From: Benincasa hispida
Taxonomy: Eukaryota; Streptophyta; Magnoliopsida; Cucurbitales; Cucurbitaceae
Assembly (NCBI RefSeq): GCF_009727055.1
Contig: NC_052349.1
Span: forward strand, 91,933,244-91,997,243
DNA length: 64,000 nt
Direction of reading: 5' to 3'
Positions within the stretch are counted from its first letter, which is position 1; every line of letters starts with the position of its first letter. Of the stretch, positions 1 to 11,510 are shown piece by piece. The notes under the pieces are model-generated. The model had not been told where the DNA came from. It did not search any database and saw only the letters and a list, made by a program, of their open reading frames with translations. The translations under genes were made by a program, and so were the position numbers.

Positions 1-1013
1 CATTTTTGTCTTTTTACTATATTTGCTAAATTAGGGTTTCACATTATTCTATTTATATCTGAGGTTGGGTCTATTGTAAATATGACATAAAAATAATAAG
101 TTCTTTTCTACCGTGGTTTTTCTTCCCTGAATTAGGGTTTTCCACGTAAACTCCTTGTGTCGTCTTCTTTCCCTATTTCAATAATTTTATTGTCACAATA
201 GTTCCAGAGTCTGGAGCCCGTTCTTCGTATCTAAAGTGTAGGTTTTTGTTTGTGTTCCTTTTGTTGGGCAACTGGCTTTGCCTTCTTGTAGGGCTGTTCT
301 CTTTCATTCCTTTTACCTTCTCTATGAAAGTTTGGTTTTTCATAGAAAAGGTAATCGGCCTGGAAGCACGTCACCTAGCTTCGGCCTCTTTGATGCCCCT
401 CTCATCCTGCCCTGGAGAAAACAATGTTCGTTTATGCAATGTGAAGTTTTAACAGGTCTTTATGTCAATTATTGGGGTGTTTTAGGAATATTTTCTTTTG
501 TGTAATTTAGAATACCATAGCTAATTACCATTATTCCAGTTTAAGAGTTTGTTTATGTACATTCTTCTGAAAATTGTTCCCAAAAACTCATTTTCTAACT
601 TCCCCCCAGAAAAGAAAAGGAAAAGATCAGATTATCATTTTTTAAAATTGTTTCAACTTAAAAAAAAAAAAACTGCTAGAATCTTTTTAATTCTTCTTAT
701 TTTATATCTATGAATGTGAAAATGGAATATAAAGTTTACACAAGCAGAGTAAGGATCATATATAAATTGTTACTTTCCAAAACATTAAAGAAGCACATGA
801 AATTAGAAAAAGAAAAAAGGTTTTATCTTCTGTGTTTTTTTCAACCGTTTGAAAAAACCATTTTACCATATAAGGTTTCCAACTCAGAAAATTATTATTA
901 TTTATTTTTAAAGATAGATGATGGATTTCGAATATGGATTTGAAACGATGTTTTAAGTTTTCATGATTAGTAATTCTTTAATTAGATATCAATGCAAGAA
1001 TTGAAATGACTGC

Positions 1014-1945
1014 ATCATCATTTTGTCTTTTAAATCAAGATCAGTAGTCTGTATTTTCATGTTTGGCATCATATACTTTAATTTAGAAGTTCTACCTTTT
1101 GAGACTCGGGTGTTATATTATGAATTATGATTACTAGTAGTTGTCTGGAAATTAAACATTTAAACTCGTGGTTTCAAGAGTGACTTGGTGTTAAAAATTG
1201 TAACAATGAATTTCATATGGGAACAACATTTGGTACATCTTGTGAATAAACTTGAGAATGTGGAAAGTTGTAGAGCCAAAAATTCACAGCTTTATATCTT
1301 TGTCGATCACATTCAATTAGATCAGTTTGTTACGTATTGGCCTTAATTTCTATAAAGTAAAGTGTGTTCAGTAGTTAGAGTAGAAGGACAAGTTAGAAGA
1401 TTAAATGAAATATTGCTAGAAACTTTTGAACATTTGAAACTATAGATAACCAAAAAAAAAAAAAAAAAAAAAGAAAAAAGAAAAAAAGAAAAAAAGAAAA
1501 AAAGAAAAAAAGAAATTATAGAAGTCAAACCACCTAGAAGTAGGTCATATCATTTTTTGTTAAATTAGATATTAAATGTAAGAGATGAAATGATTGAATC
1601 ATCATTTTGTCTACTAGATCAAGATTAGTAGTATATGGATAAGGACAATGGAACCTCCACCTATTCACAATTGTATGATATTGTCCATTTTGGGCGGAAA
1701 ACCCTCATGGCTTTATTTTTGGAAACACTCCAAAAGGCTTTATTACCAACAGAGATAATTGTTTTCACTTATATACCATGGATTCCTCCTTCAGTAACCA
1801 ATATGATACTTTTGTTCACACCTAACGGTTTATTTGTTCATGTTTGTCATGTTTGTCTTCTTCATAAACTTTATTTTAGAAGTTCAACCTTTTGGCACTT
1901 TGATATTATGACTTATGATAACTAGTAATTGTCTCAGAAATTAAA
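1014..1945 (+). repeat. Diverged older repeat units (A and start of B)
   Basis: Two segments are recognisably related. One at about 1,014-1,400 starts with ATCATTTTGTCTTTTAAATC. The other starts at about 1,600 with ATCATTTTGTCTACTAGATC and reaches 1,945. Both then carry an AGAAGTTC(T/A)ACCTTTTG block and a TTGTCT...GAAATTAAA block. The second copy runs on into the 1,981-2,307 unit. The first is much more diverged, so the array grew in at least two steps. Confidence 0.6.
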
Positions 1946-1980
1946 GTTATGGTACCTAGTGGTTTCGAGGGGTTGATTTG

Positions 1981-2307
1981 GGGTTAAGAAATGCAATAAC
2001 TTCATATGTGAACAGCATTTGCTACACCTAGTAAATGTATGTGTGTGAGAATTTGGAGGATTGCAAAGTCAAAATTTAAAAGTTTTATATCTTTGTTTAT
2101 CTCATATAGTTCGATTAGTCTACGTATATTACTTATTGACTTTAACTATGAAAGTTGCTAGAATTGACATTTTATAATCAGGTATCATCCTTGCTTCTCA
2201 TTAATTTATCCATCGTTTATAAAATGACCATGAGGAATCTGTTTCTGCATAAATTGGCAAGAAAATAACGATTTATTATACAAATACATACTTTATAAAA
2301 TGAGGCA
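1981..2307 (+). repeat. Tandem duplication unit B (offset 370 bp)
   Basis: This segment aligns without indels to 2,351-2,677, with only scattered substitutions. After the aligned part both copies carry a CATGGGAGTTTGGATACTTT block, but the downstream copy has about 26 extra bases before it. The pair lies directly upstream of the coding exon at 2,825 and so probably sits in its preceding intron. Confidence 0.85.
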
Positions 2308-2350
2308 CCTCATGGGAGTTTGGATACTTTCTAAGTTTCCAAACGTCCAT

Positions 2351-2677
2351 GGGTTAAGAAATGCAATAACTTCATATGTGAACAGCATTTTCTATACCTA
2401 GTAAATGTATGTGTGTGAGAATTTGAAGGATTGCAAAGTCAAAATTTAAAAGTTTTATATCTTTGTTTATCCCATATAGTTTGATTAGTTTACGTATATT
2501 ACTTATTGACTTTAACTACGAAAGTTGCTAGAGTTGACATTTTATAATCAGGTATTATCTTTGCTTCTCATTAATTTATCTATCGTTTATAAAATGATCA
2601 TGAGGAATCTGGTTCTGCATAAATTGGCAAGAAAATAACTATTTATTATATAAATATGTACTTTATAAAATGAGGCA
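2351..2677 (+). repeat. Tandem duplication unit C
   Basis: Second, near-identical copy of 1,981-2,307 at a constant offset of 370 bp. It ends about 150 bp before the 3' splice site at 2,824. Ordinary tandem duplication is the simplest origin. No terminal inverted repeats or transposon termini are visible. Confidence 0.85.
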
Positions 2678-2824
2678 AAGAAAGATAATGAATTAACAAC
2701 GTTACCCATGGGAGTTTGGATACTTTTTAAGTTTTTCTTTGGTTCTTTGATTTGGCCCCTTAACAATATATTTCTGTGATTTTCAGTTTTTCAATGGTTT
2801 TCTTAACCAAAGTCACCATAACAG

Positions 2825-3220
2825 GACCTGGAGCTGAAAAAGAAGAAAGAAGAAGAAGAGAAAGCTAAACAACTAGAGTTAGAAGAGACTGAAGAAATCC
2901 ATGAAAAGAACCAGGAGCTTCAGGAGGTAAAAATAAGACTCGATAAACTTGAGGAAACTATAAAGGAAATTGCTGTTGAACCCAGAAAACAATCAGGCAC
3001 TGGTATTATAACAAAGAACTCTGAGAAAGGTCAAGACGTTGATAAAACCAAACATGGGGCAAATATTGATCCAAGCAAGTCTATGGATGACCCTCTTGGT
3101 GGACAAAAAATAGTACCGGCTCCAGTTTTGCCGAAAGGTCGTGCAAGTGAGTCTACAACACGAGAAGATGGTAAGCATCAAAACCAAAGTGGAGGATCTT
3201 CTCCATATGCCAAGAGTTGA
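2825..3220 (+). CDS. 3'-terminal exon of an unrecognised coiled-coil protein (partial)
   Basis: An open frame of 131 codons runs from just after a pyrimidine-rich tract ending in CACCATAACAG (3' splice site, AG at 2,823-2,824) to TGA at 3,218-3,220. The first ~55 residues are highly charged and heptad-like: a KKKKEEEE run, then repeated LE/EE/KL spacing, so a coiled coil is likely. The remaining ~75 residues are low-complexity, rich in K, G, S, P and D, and end in SPYAKS. The composition and splice context differ from nearby random frames, so I take it as real coding sequence. The upstream exons are not identified; they lie further left or outside the window. I do not recognise the family and give no function. 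The exon phase is inferred from the open frame. Confidence 0.6.
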   Translation, partial: DLELKKKKEEEEKAKQLELEETEEIHEKNQELQEVKIRLDKLEETIKEIAVEPRKQSGTGIITKNSEKGQDVDKTKHGANIDPSKSMDDPLGGQKIVPAPVLPKGRASESTTREDGKHQNQSGGSSPYAKS

Positions 3221-5323
3221 GGAAAACGCCTCTTAACATTACTGCAATATCCTGCGCATGGTAATCTTTCTTTTTGACGAAGGTAGAGAAATGGAGTGAA
3301 CCATGTTGCCAAGAATCCAATGGTTCCAAGTTTTGTTAATAATTATATTGCTTGAGGCTGTAGCTTTGATCATTAACAATGTAAATGGTTAATAGGTATA
3401 TGACAATTAATTACCTCATGATTGACAATCGATTTCTGTTTGTGTTATGCAAATGTACCCAGCTACAAAACATTTCTTCTCTCTCTTCCCCCTTGAAATA
3501 TTATTCAAGGAGGTTGTCATAACGTGACCGACAATTTTACACCATTGAATACATGAGAGAGAATCGTATATTGTGACGACTTCATTGAATAACTTTTTTT
3601 CTGCCCCCATTAGAAATCTTACTGAACTCATGAAGTCATTGGCAGTGGAATGGGATTGAACTAGATTATAAGTCATTGTCATCAAGTGGGCAGCTAAGTG
3701 GTTGTCTTCCTGCTCATCATGCTGTATTGCAGACCCAAAGGTCAGAACAAATCCAACCCCACCTTGTCCCAGGTCTTCTTACTGTAGATGTAGATTGAAT
3801 TCAACTTTGTACAATAAATTGATGATATACAAACAATATGTTGGACCAAACAGGTGGTTTATTTTTGGATTTGATCCTCCGACACATTAAAGCATTAACT
3901 TGATATTTTGAGGGTGGAATATTTAAGAAAAAGGTTGCTTTATCCATGTTATATACTTTCTTTTTTCCATAAAGTAAAGTAGTCTAATTAAATGTATTGG
4001 AGGAGAGCTTCTTTAATGATGACTTGTTATCTTGAGAGAAAGCAGGTGATTGGTTTAAACTTCACCTGATGCTATGTGATCATAGATCCACAATTTTTTG
4101 GTACATTCTCTGGCTACTTTTGCTATGTATCTGAAGAATTATTGTATGGAGTTTAATCATGTTTTCTTTTGAGCACCCTATCTATGTTTCAATTTATTTC
4201 AGTAAATATTTAACAAGTTACTTGATTTGATGAAACTTGATTCATTACTCAACCTCTGATAAATTACTACTTATGGCTTTAGTTGAGGTGGAAAATCAAA
4301 GGCCATGATTCTTCAATGTTGCAAAATGGGCAGTCTAACCCAAATAATGGACACCCCAACTGATGAAGTAACAAAGGCAACAGATGGCCAAAACCCAAAG
4401 TTTGCTGAGTCATTTTCAGAAAGGTTGTGTGGTACTTGGTATGTATGATAAGGTAAAGAGATTTTTATTGTCATCAATTGTCTTAATAGCAAGATTTCTG
4501 TTACTTTTACATCTTGATACTAGGAGAAATTAGTTCCATTATTATGACTAATGATCATGGTTTAGATATATGATTAAGATTAACATGATTTGTTTCGGAT
4601 ATTGAACCCCACCACTGGTTTGGCCTTATTAGGAGATCCTGTAGGTCAGAAATCAAGACAATGAAGATTTACCCACAATTTAATAATGTGGGAAAAATGA
4701 TGATGGTGATGGAATAGCTAAGGCTGAGGAGGACGGAGAGTCATTATGTGCCTTCATTACTTTTTTACAAGGTTTGCTATATCTACACCTACCTCTTTTT
4801 TTTTGATCTTCTTCTAATGTGATGGTCTATTACTTTCAACTGCAAGTGGGTCAACAATGTTGTCATCCACCATTCTATTTGCATACATATATATTCATAT
4901 GTCTCTGTATGGTGGTCTCATTAAATGAAAACTACAAGCATCCAAATTTGTGCTCATTTCATGGACCACACATCATAGTGTTTAGTCTTTGAAATTTAGG
5001 ACCCCTTTATCCAACAATTTCATATTGGGGCTTTCTTGAATCTTCTCTCTCTCTCTCTCACACAAACATATTTGATTGACAAGAAGCCTAAAATATAATG
5101 TTGGATCTTGAATTATGACATAACTTTATGTTTGTCCCTGAAATTTATTTTTTTCTAAATTATATTTCTAAGGTTTCTAATTCCGTATTTTCTTCTTTCC
5201 TCATTTCTAATAGTATCTATTGCGTATTAATAAGGGTCGTTCCTATTTGATTGACTTAAACAAAGGGTCTAGAACATTAACATTAGATTTTGAATTATAA
5301 TATATCTCCATGTTTGTTTAGTT
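3221..5323. other. 3' UTR and intergenic DNA, nothing firmly supported
   Basis: AT-rich DNA after the stop codon at 3,220, probably beginning with that gene's 3' UTR. An open stretch at 4,305-4,448 (47 codons, starting MILQCCKMGSL) has no splice context or family resemblance, and I leave it uncalled. A short CT microsatellite lies at about 5,045-5,061. Nothing else could be assigned. Confidence 0.5.
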
Positions 5324-5694
5324 CTAAGAAGCACAGATACAAATATAAGACACGAATACGACACGACACGACACGGATACGACAAGGACACGTTTATTAA
5401 AATATACATTTTAAAAAATATATATCATTTTTATACCAAAATAAAGTTTAAAAGTAAATGGGTTGATGCATTCATATTTTTAAGAAATTTAGTTTTATGT
5501 ATTTCACGCTCAAATTTTTTTATTATTGCCATGTATGTGTCTTTTTAGTTTACTTAACTAGTGTTCTATGTATGTTTAACACATTTGTTATACTAACAAA
5601 TGTCCGATACATGTTGAATAAATTTCGGAGTGTCTAAGTGTCCTACACGTGTCGGACACGGATACGCAAGCCAAACTAAAGTATCGCTTCTTAG
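5324..5694. mobile_element. hAT-type MITE, 371 bp, with 8-bp target duplication
   Basis: The element begins CTAAGAAGC and ends GCTTCTTAG, a perfect 9-bp terminal inverted repeat. It is flanked on both sides by GTTTAGTT (5,316-5,323 and 5,695-5,702), a perfect 8-bp target site duplication. Eight-base duplications are the mark of hAT transposases. The interior has ACACGACACGACACGG and ACACGTGTCGGACACGG subterminal motifs and no coding capacity, so this is a non-autonomous element mobilised in trans. Confidence 0.85.
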
Positions 5695-5702
5695 GTTTAG
5701 TT

Positions 5703-6416
5703 TATGAATTTCCTTTCAATTAGTTCAATTATTTCGGAAATTAGAGGGTAATTCATTGTATGGACGAAGAGAGAAGTTCAACCAGGATTATGGATTTCAA
5801 AATTGAAACTTCTCTATGAATTAAATGATTAAAAAGAACTTTTATTTTTTTTTTCCATTAAATTTGGAATCAATAAATAATATAGACAGAGTATTGAATA
5901 ATCGCCCACATTTCTCATAGTGTATGCGTGTGGAATCAATCTTAATTATAACGGCCACAAAAGCATGAATGAGAAATTTCCTCTGTGTCTATACTTAAAG
6001 TTTAGTCACTTTTACTAGTGGAAACTTGCATCTCTATCTATCACTGCTTTTTTTTTTTTTTTTCTTCTTCTTCTTCTTCTTCTTGAGAAAAAGAAAGGGA
6101 AAGATAGAGAGAGAAAGGGGATTACTTTCTCAAATTCCAAAGTAATTTTAACAAATATATTGATTCTTTTTTTTGTCATGTAATAAATGGGAATTTTCTC
6201 TTCAACAGGTTTACTTTTGTGTTCTTCTTATGTTGCCAAAATGGATTATTTACAGAGACAATCTTCTCAAGTATTGGAAACAAGGTTGGGAGGGGGGGTG
6301 GGTGGTGGAAGGAAGGATCTAAATCAATTCCCTCTTAGCAGAAAGCATCAAATTTTCAAAAAATGGAAAAAAAAGAGAAGAAAAAAAATAAAATTGAAGG
6401 AAAGTTCCTTTTCTGA
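5703..6416. other. Intergenic DNA downstream of the zinc-finger gene
   Basis: AT-rich spacer that will include the 3' UTR of the minus-strand gene starting at 7,232. It contains a T-run followed by (CTT)n at about 6,048-6,083 and A-rich DNA at 6,360-6,400. The apparent open frame at 6,187-6,420 is A-rich low complexity antisense to the gene end, and I do not call it. Confidence 0.5.
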
Positions 6417-7232
6417 TTAGAGCTTAAGAGACAAGTCAAGCTTCAACAATTCATCTTGTTTAGGCTTCATCTTCAGATGACTAAAACCATCACCATCGCC
6501 ACCGCCACCGCCGCCGCCGCTATCCCACCAGAACCCTCCGAGAGGCGGTGGCGCCTCCGTGACAGCCGCCGGAGAGAATTTCTTCACACCCTCAAACCTT
6601 GCAGCTCCAGTGTTCGACGAAATGCCTCTAAGACTTCCAACGTGGGGATTTCCCTGTATCAATCGGCCAATCGCGGGGTGTTGATCGAGCGGCTGCCTTG
6701 ACCATCCACTGTGACCATAAATCCCGGACGACCCAATTGCAGAAACATGAAGAGAAGGCTTATGAACCATGGAATGAGCTTGAATTCCAAGCGACCTACT
6801 AAACGACCCATGAAGAGGAAGAGAAGCCAAACTCGAATACCGATGAGCAAGCCCAAAATTAGAGCCCAACCCCACCTGTTGAGTCCTCTTTGCTAAAGTC
6901 CTCTCTCTTTTGTGGGCATTTTGGTGTCCCCCAAGAGCTTGAGAACTGTAAAATTTCCTCTGGCAATAGTTGCAAGAGAAAACCCTTGGCTCTGTTTCTG
7001 TATCTGTAGGTTCTGTTGCTAAATTCACATCGAAACAGTCGATTAAATTGAGTTCTGGGTTCGACCCATGATCGGAATCGTTATTAGAAAGGCTGAGATC
7101 TAAACCCAGTTGGGAATTGGGGTTGATTTGGTCTGTTGTTCGATCCTCCTTTGGACATGGTGGAGAAGACTCTGAAGCAGAGATGATTGTTGAAGTTTCA
7201 GAAGGAGATGGTTCTGGTATTGGAAAATCCAT
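6417..7232 (-). CDS. Single C2H2 zinc-finger transcriptional repressor (ZFP4/ZFP7-like)
   Basis: Intronless, 271 aa from the ATG at 7,232 to TAA at 6,417. The frame stays open further upstream, but only a GTG lies there, so the ATG followed by DFPIPEP is chosen. A plant-type C2H2 finger spans about residues 87-107 (C87, C90, H103, H107) and holds the plant-specific QALGGH signature in its helix, with a basic HKRERTLAKR extension. Two EAR repression motifs flank the protein: LDLSL near residue 44 and LKLDLSLKL at the very C-terminus. A Gly-rich run (about 239-245) lies near the end, and a conserved LGIQAHSMVHKPS block follows the finger. This layout matches the Arabidopsis ZFP1/3/4/6/7 group: nuclear DNA-binding repressors that recruit TOPLESS co-repressors through the EAR motifs, often in hormone or trichome signalling. 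The exact orthologue is uncertain. It is the only complete host gene in the window. Confidence 0.93.
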   Translation of the reverse strand: MDFPIPEPSPSETSTIISASESSPPCPKEDRTTDQINPNSQLGLDLSLSNNDSDHGSNPELNLIDCFDVNLATEPTDTETEPRVFSCNYCQRKFYSSQALGGHQNAHKRERTLAKRTQQVGLGSNFGLAHRYSSLASLPLHGSFSRSLGIQAHSMVHKPSLHVSAIGSSGIYGHSGWSRQPLDQHPAIGRLIQGNPHVGSLRGISSNTGAARFEGVKKFSPAAVTEAPPPLGGFWWDSGGGGGGGDGDGFSHLKMKPKQDELLKLDLSLKL

Positions 7233-7260
7233 TGAAGGATGAAGAAGAAGAAAGGACACA

Positions 7261-7262
<2 letters not shown>

Positions 7263-7299
<37 letters not shown>
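7263..7299. repeat. (AG)n microsatellite in the 5' leader of the zinc-finger gene
   Basis: About 18 uninterrupted AG units, read as (CT)n on the coding strand, between the ATG at 7,232 and the putative TATA box. CT-rich leaders are common in plants and can affect expression. The tract is likely polymorphic in length. Confidence 0.9.
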
Positions 7300-7302
<3 letters not shown>

Positions 7303-7468
7303 GTTATTGATATGGTAATAAGTGAAGTGGTTTGTTGTCGTATGTATAGCAGAGAAATGGCACTGTTTTACAGTTAGAAGGTCTTAATATAGGAAGTCAA
7401 GCGAATAAGAAGAAGAGCCTTTCTGATGTGTTTTGTTTTGGCGCCTCTGAACTGATCGAGTTTTCACA

Positions 7469-7477
7469 CATATATAT
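7469..7477 (-). promoter_or_regulatory. Putative TATA box of the zinc-finger gene
   Basis: A CATATATATG stretch lies about 240 bp upstream of the ATG on the coding strand. It would place transcription start near 7,440 and give a 5' leader of roughly 200 nt containing the CT microsatellite. This rests on sequence and position only; no transcript data. Confidence 0.45.
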
Positions 7478-7529
7478 GCCTTCTTTGTCCCCATTTGTTC
7501 TTTTCTCTTCTGAGAAAACACAACACTTT

Positions 7530-8290
7530 TTAGGATGTTGGTATAGTTGAGTTGGTTATTATAATTAGTAATTGTTATATGAGATGAGTTATAATAGTTT
7601 GAGTTTGGAATATAGATTATTTTAGTTTGAGTTAATGAGTTGGAGAGAGGATGGATAAGAAATAATAAACATCTAAACAAAAAGGGATTTGAAATAGTAA
7701 TATTGTAGTTAATTGTGAGTTATAATAGTTGAAAATACTAACTATTATAATTAGAAGTCCAAATAATGAGTGAGCTATAATAGCCGACTCCAACCAATTG
7801 AAGTTGGGGATCCAAACGATCCCTTTATGTTTATTTAGTCTTTGAACTTCTGAACTGGCACAAATTGAAAATTTAGGTACTTTTTAAAATACAAAACTTC
7901 AAAACATACACAACCATAAAAGTTCAAGACAATAGTCTGTGGGTTATAATAGTCTATATACGAGGTGAAGATTATTTTACTATGAGTTATAATAGTTTGT
8001 ATTTAAGGTGCATGTTATTTTAGTGTGGGTTACAAATGAGTAAAAGATAGTTGAAACAATAATATTGTAGTTAATTGTGAATTATAATAATTACGAACTT
8101 CAACTATTATAATGGGAGGTCCAAATATTGAGTAAGTTATAATGACTCACTCTTCTTATGGCAATTTGGGGACCTAAATTCCCCATTTGTGTTTATTTAG
8201 TCTCCAAACCCTTAAGATTGAAAATTTAGAAACTTTTTAAAATCCAAAACTTCAAAACATACACTATTATAAAAGTTCATGACAATTGAG
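7530..8290. repeat. Tandem pair of a TTATAATAGTT-rich repeat (MITE-like)
   Basis: Segments 7,698-7,931 and 8,063-8,287 are recognisable copies at an offset of about 365 bp. Both start TTGTAGTTAATTGTGA and continue through a TGTTTATTTAGTCT block and a TTCAAAACATACAC block. Many short TTATAATAGTT/AACTATTATAA units occur in both orientations within them, so parts could fold back. The right-hand part of copy 1 contains GGGGATCCAAACGATCCC. This looks like a non-autonomous DNA element, but termini and target duplication are not resolved. Confidence 0.55.
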
Positions 8291-10990
8291 ATAAAACATA
8301 AGTGAAAGTTTAAGAATTAAACTTATAAACGATAATCCGGAAACAAATTAATCAATTAAGATATGTGCTCTCGAGAAAGAAATATGAAATTCAAATCGTT
8401 TTGCTAAAAAATAATCAAACTTGTAAGAGTCAAAACCTTTATATGATACATATTCATGCTTTTATTTTTGTACACATAAATAATTTCACAAGACAATTAT
8501 ACGTTACCTAACGTCTACATATCGTCTATTTTGTAGGACTTTAATATTCTAGATAAATAGCTCTCTAGTAGGGTTTTGGTCTTGCACTATCAAAGATTTT
8601 TTCCCCTATCATTTTCTCTTAATGGCTTCAAACAATGATAATTTGTTTGAATGTTATTTTAATTCATAAACTTTTAAATATTATTTTAATCTTCAAATTT
8701 TGGACAAAATTCTATTTCGATCTTATCAATTATATTTGAATTATTTAATAGAAAATTGATATAAATACATAATTTTATTCAATTACCTAAAGAGTATATA
8801 TTTGCACGTAATTAAAAGTGTCGGATCCAAAAATATATTTGAACTCATTAAATGATAACCTTACATTTTACGACGAGGAGTACAACAATCTTTTGAAAAT
8901 CAAAATAAAATATTTAAAAAGTCTAGAGATAAAATTGAATAACTACATATAGAAATAGAATCATTACGAAAGTTATAGGACTAGAACACGAGTTAAGCTT
9001 CTCTTTCTTTTTCCTTTTTCTTTTTCTCTATCAATCTTTTATTTTGTCTCCTTAAAGTTATTATTTTTAGAAAATTTACCAAACAACATCATGAGTTTTG
9101 AGTATCTTTTTAAATTCTTTTTAAAATTTTTGCAAAATAAGATATGCTTAATTTTATGTCCGTAGCGAATAAGCGGTGCCGTAGTTTTTACTAAAGATGA
9201 CCCAACTGTCAATATCATCCATCATAAATTTAATGGAATTGTTGAGATACATCCAATAGAATTTTTGGTATATTTTTTTATTTTGTTGGTAAATGTGAAA
9301 TTAAAAAGAAGTCTTATATTATAGTCTTTGCTAATTTCATAAAATATCTTATGATGTGTAATTATGGTAAAAGGAAATATCTTTCCTTTTGTTTAATATT
9401 AAAGAGATTTCTTTTCCAATATTGTTTTGATGGTTAAACTTTGTCATTTGTTTCTAAATTGATCTACAAACTTTATAAAGTTTTATTATATGTAGTACTG
9501 TTAAAGTATTTATATAATAAAATTTACTGTAACCCATTAACTCAATCTTTTGAGTTAAATAGGTGAACTAACATGATTTCAAAGTAGGAAGTACAATCTT
9601 ATGATTAGACAAAAAAATGCATACGACAAGAAAATAACAATATAACCATATATTTAAACATGAGAGAAGATGGAATTATAAAGAATATTCAACCATCAAA
9701 AGAAGCTAGAAGATGAGATGAAAGTTAGATGACTAGTAGGTAGAAATCATCTATTGACCATCACTATGTATCAAGCAAATATAGAAGATAAAAGTACTGA
9801 AAGGGAAAGAGAATATAAGAATATATATATATATATATATATATGGAACAATTCTATTCTATCCGTAGGTACAAAAAGAAGCAAATCTTTTCGTCTCTTT
9901 TGTGCTGAAACACATGTAAGAAAATTAATCTTGGACAGTTTTTTTTGGTATATATGTATAAGTTGTCAAATTTTTAATTTTTAATTCATATTGGCTGATT
10001 GGTAGGTTAAATATTATCTATGAATTATCAAGATTGTAGATGTCAAAAAGGAATTAGAAAGAAAGGTCATATCACTCTTTTGGTAAAATTTTAAGGTTTC
10101 AACCAATAATTGTTTGTATTTTAGTTTATCAAGAACACGAAATATGACTTCTCTTAAGAAAGAAATTCAAACAATGATGTGATTTATTAGTTTCCTAGAA
10201 TTTGAAGTATATATAATATTATTGTCCAAACATATTTTAAAAATTTTAAAGTCACATCCATCTCTCATCCATCATTTGAAAAGTAATGAACATTAATTTT
10301 TGTGTCTACAACTATTTGCCAAGTGTTTGAATATGATCATTATAATCAATTAGGAACTTCCTTTAATTGTATCAAATCAGCTCAAAATCAACCAATTTGT
10401 TGGCTTAATCAATCAATATAACAAGTTGAATCCATTCACAAGTTTCTTTTCATTTTTTTCTTTAAGTTATCATTAATTTTCACTTTCATTAATCAACCAA
10501 AATCTTCGTCACAATGTAATACAATTGAGATTATCAATTTTAATTTTATTTATTCAATCATTTTTTTTTGTTTTCTTTGAGATGGATTTGCCATATTAGA
10601 CAGAACTACTTTTATTTTATATAACAACATATAAATTACATTTATGATAAAAAACTCGAAAACCAAGTTATATAACCAAACAACTAAAAAATATCTCAAG
10701 GATTTCTTTAATATAAAAAACAATATATATCATAGAAATAGTTCCAATAACATAAAATAATTGATACGTAGGAAAGTATGAAATGCGATTCAACTTGAAA
10801 TTTATGGCCCTAATTTGAGTGTGTATAACTCAAGTAATTAGATATTTGTACTATCTTGACATAAATTATAAACTCTATTCCACCTGTCATTTTGTGATGT
10901 TACATTAAGAAAAAAAAAACATTGAATTCCATGAAAACAAATTAAATGTTAATTAGGAATAGAAGCTAAATACAAACAATTAATTGAGTT
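8291..10990. other. AT-rich intergenic DNA
   Basis: No coding, RNA or transposon structure that I can support. A pure (AT)n tract lies at about 9,821-9,844. Poly-pyrimidine DNA at 9,000-9,030 and other homopolymer runs are typical plant spacer. Confidence 0.6.
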
Positions 10991-10999
10991 TTTGTTGAT

Positions 11000-11510
11000 C
11001 TCTCCTTGCAAATACATTCAATAGTGTCCGAGGTTGGTCGGGAGGGAACCTTTATCGATTTGGTGTGTTTTCGATCGCTAGTGTCTAGGAGTCCTTACGT
11101 CCTAGGTATTCTGTGGCGTCGTTCGGTTAGTCTCCTTTGGTTTGGAGATAATATTCATAGACATTCATTCATTTCATGGCTTGTTGTTTAGAATCAATTA
11201 TAGACGAGAGATTGTATTAGTAGATGATGTTTTGATATCTTGAGTAGCTGTGTTTTGTGTACTGGTGGAGTTGAGTCTAGGGATCATTTTATTTTATTAT
11301 ATTTTTGTAAGGCTATTTGGGGGGACATTCTTTCGTGGGGAAGGTGTTTCCAAAGGATCTTAGATTAGGATATGAAACTCAATTGGATTATCACTATATT
11401 GCAAGTAATCGACTGAGGAGTAAAGTCTGAAGAGTTGCTTACTTGGTGTATTGTTATTTATCATGTTTTACGAGTGTAATGTTTTTAGATGATATCGAAG
11501 CAGGTCATTT
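11000..11510 (+). pseudogene. LINE remnant: reverse-transcriptase zinc-binding region
   Basis: With several stops and frameshifts, the plus strand reads a sequence typical of the zf-RVT region found downstream of reverse transcriptase in plant L1-type LINEs. WFGDNIHRHSFISWL lies near 11,143-11,187. After stops comes a C-x2-C segment (CVLCTGGVESRDHF) near 11,250-11,290, and then a KAIWGDILSWG block. The following ~130 bp resembles the usual LINE C-terminus. No RT core or 3' tail is attached, so it is an old internal fragment. Confidence 0.6.

Larger units (their letters stand above)
1..2824 (+). other. Intron-like or upstream DNA of the gene ending at 3,220
   Basis: AT-rich DNA without a supportable coding exon. 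Near the left edge, CT-rich DNA with two TTAGGGTTT motifs (about 31-39 and 132-140) looks like a 5' leader of a plant housekeeping gene, so the gene ending at 3,220 may begin here. I cannot place its first coding exons. The stretch also holds a poly-A/AAAAAAAG tract at about 1,450-1,515 and three copies of an intronic repeat, listed separately. Short reading frames in it show no family resemblance. Confidence 0.4.

Noticed and set aside
4305..4448. Small protein MILQCCKMGSL...
   Set aside because: Short, no splice or family support; it could be chance or part of a transcript 3' UTR.
6187..6420. 77-codon frame next to the zinc-finger gene
   Set aside because: G-run and K-rich tail from A-rich DNA, antisense to the gene's 3' side, no similarity seen.
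7384..7680. 98-codon minus-strand frame upstream of the zinc-finger gene
   Set aside because: Covers the promoter and AT repeat DNA; N/Y/I-rich translation typical of AT-rich spacer.
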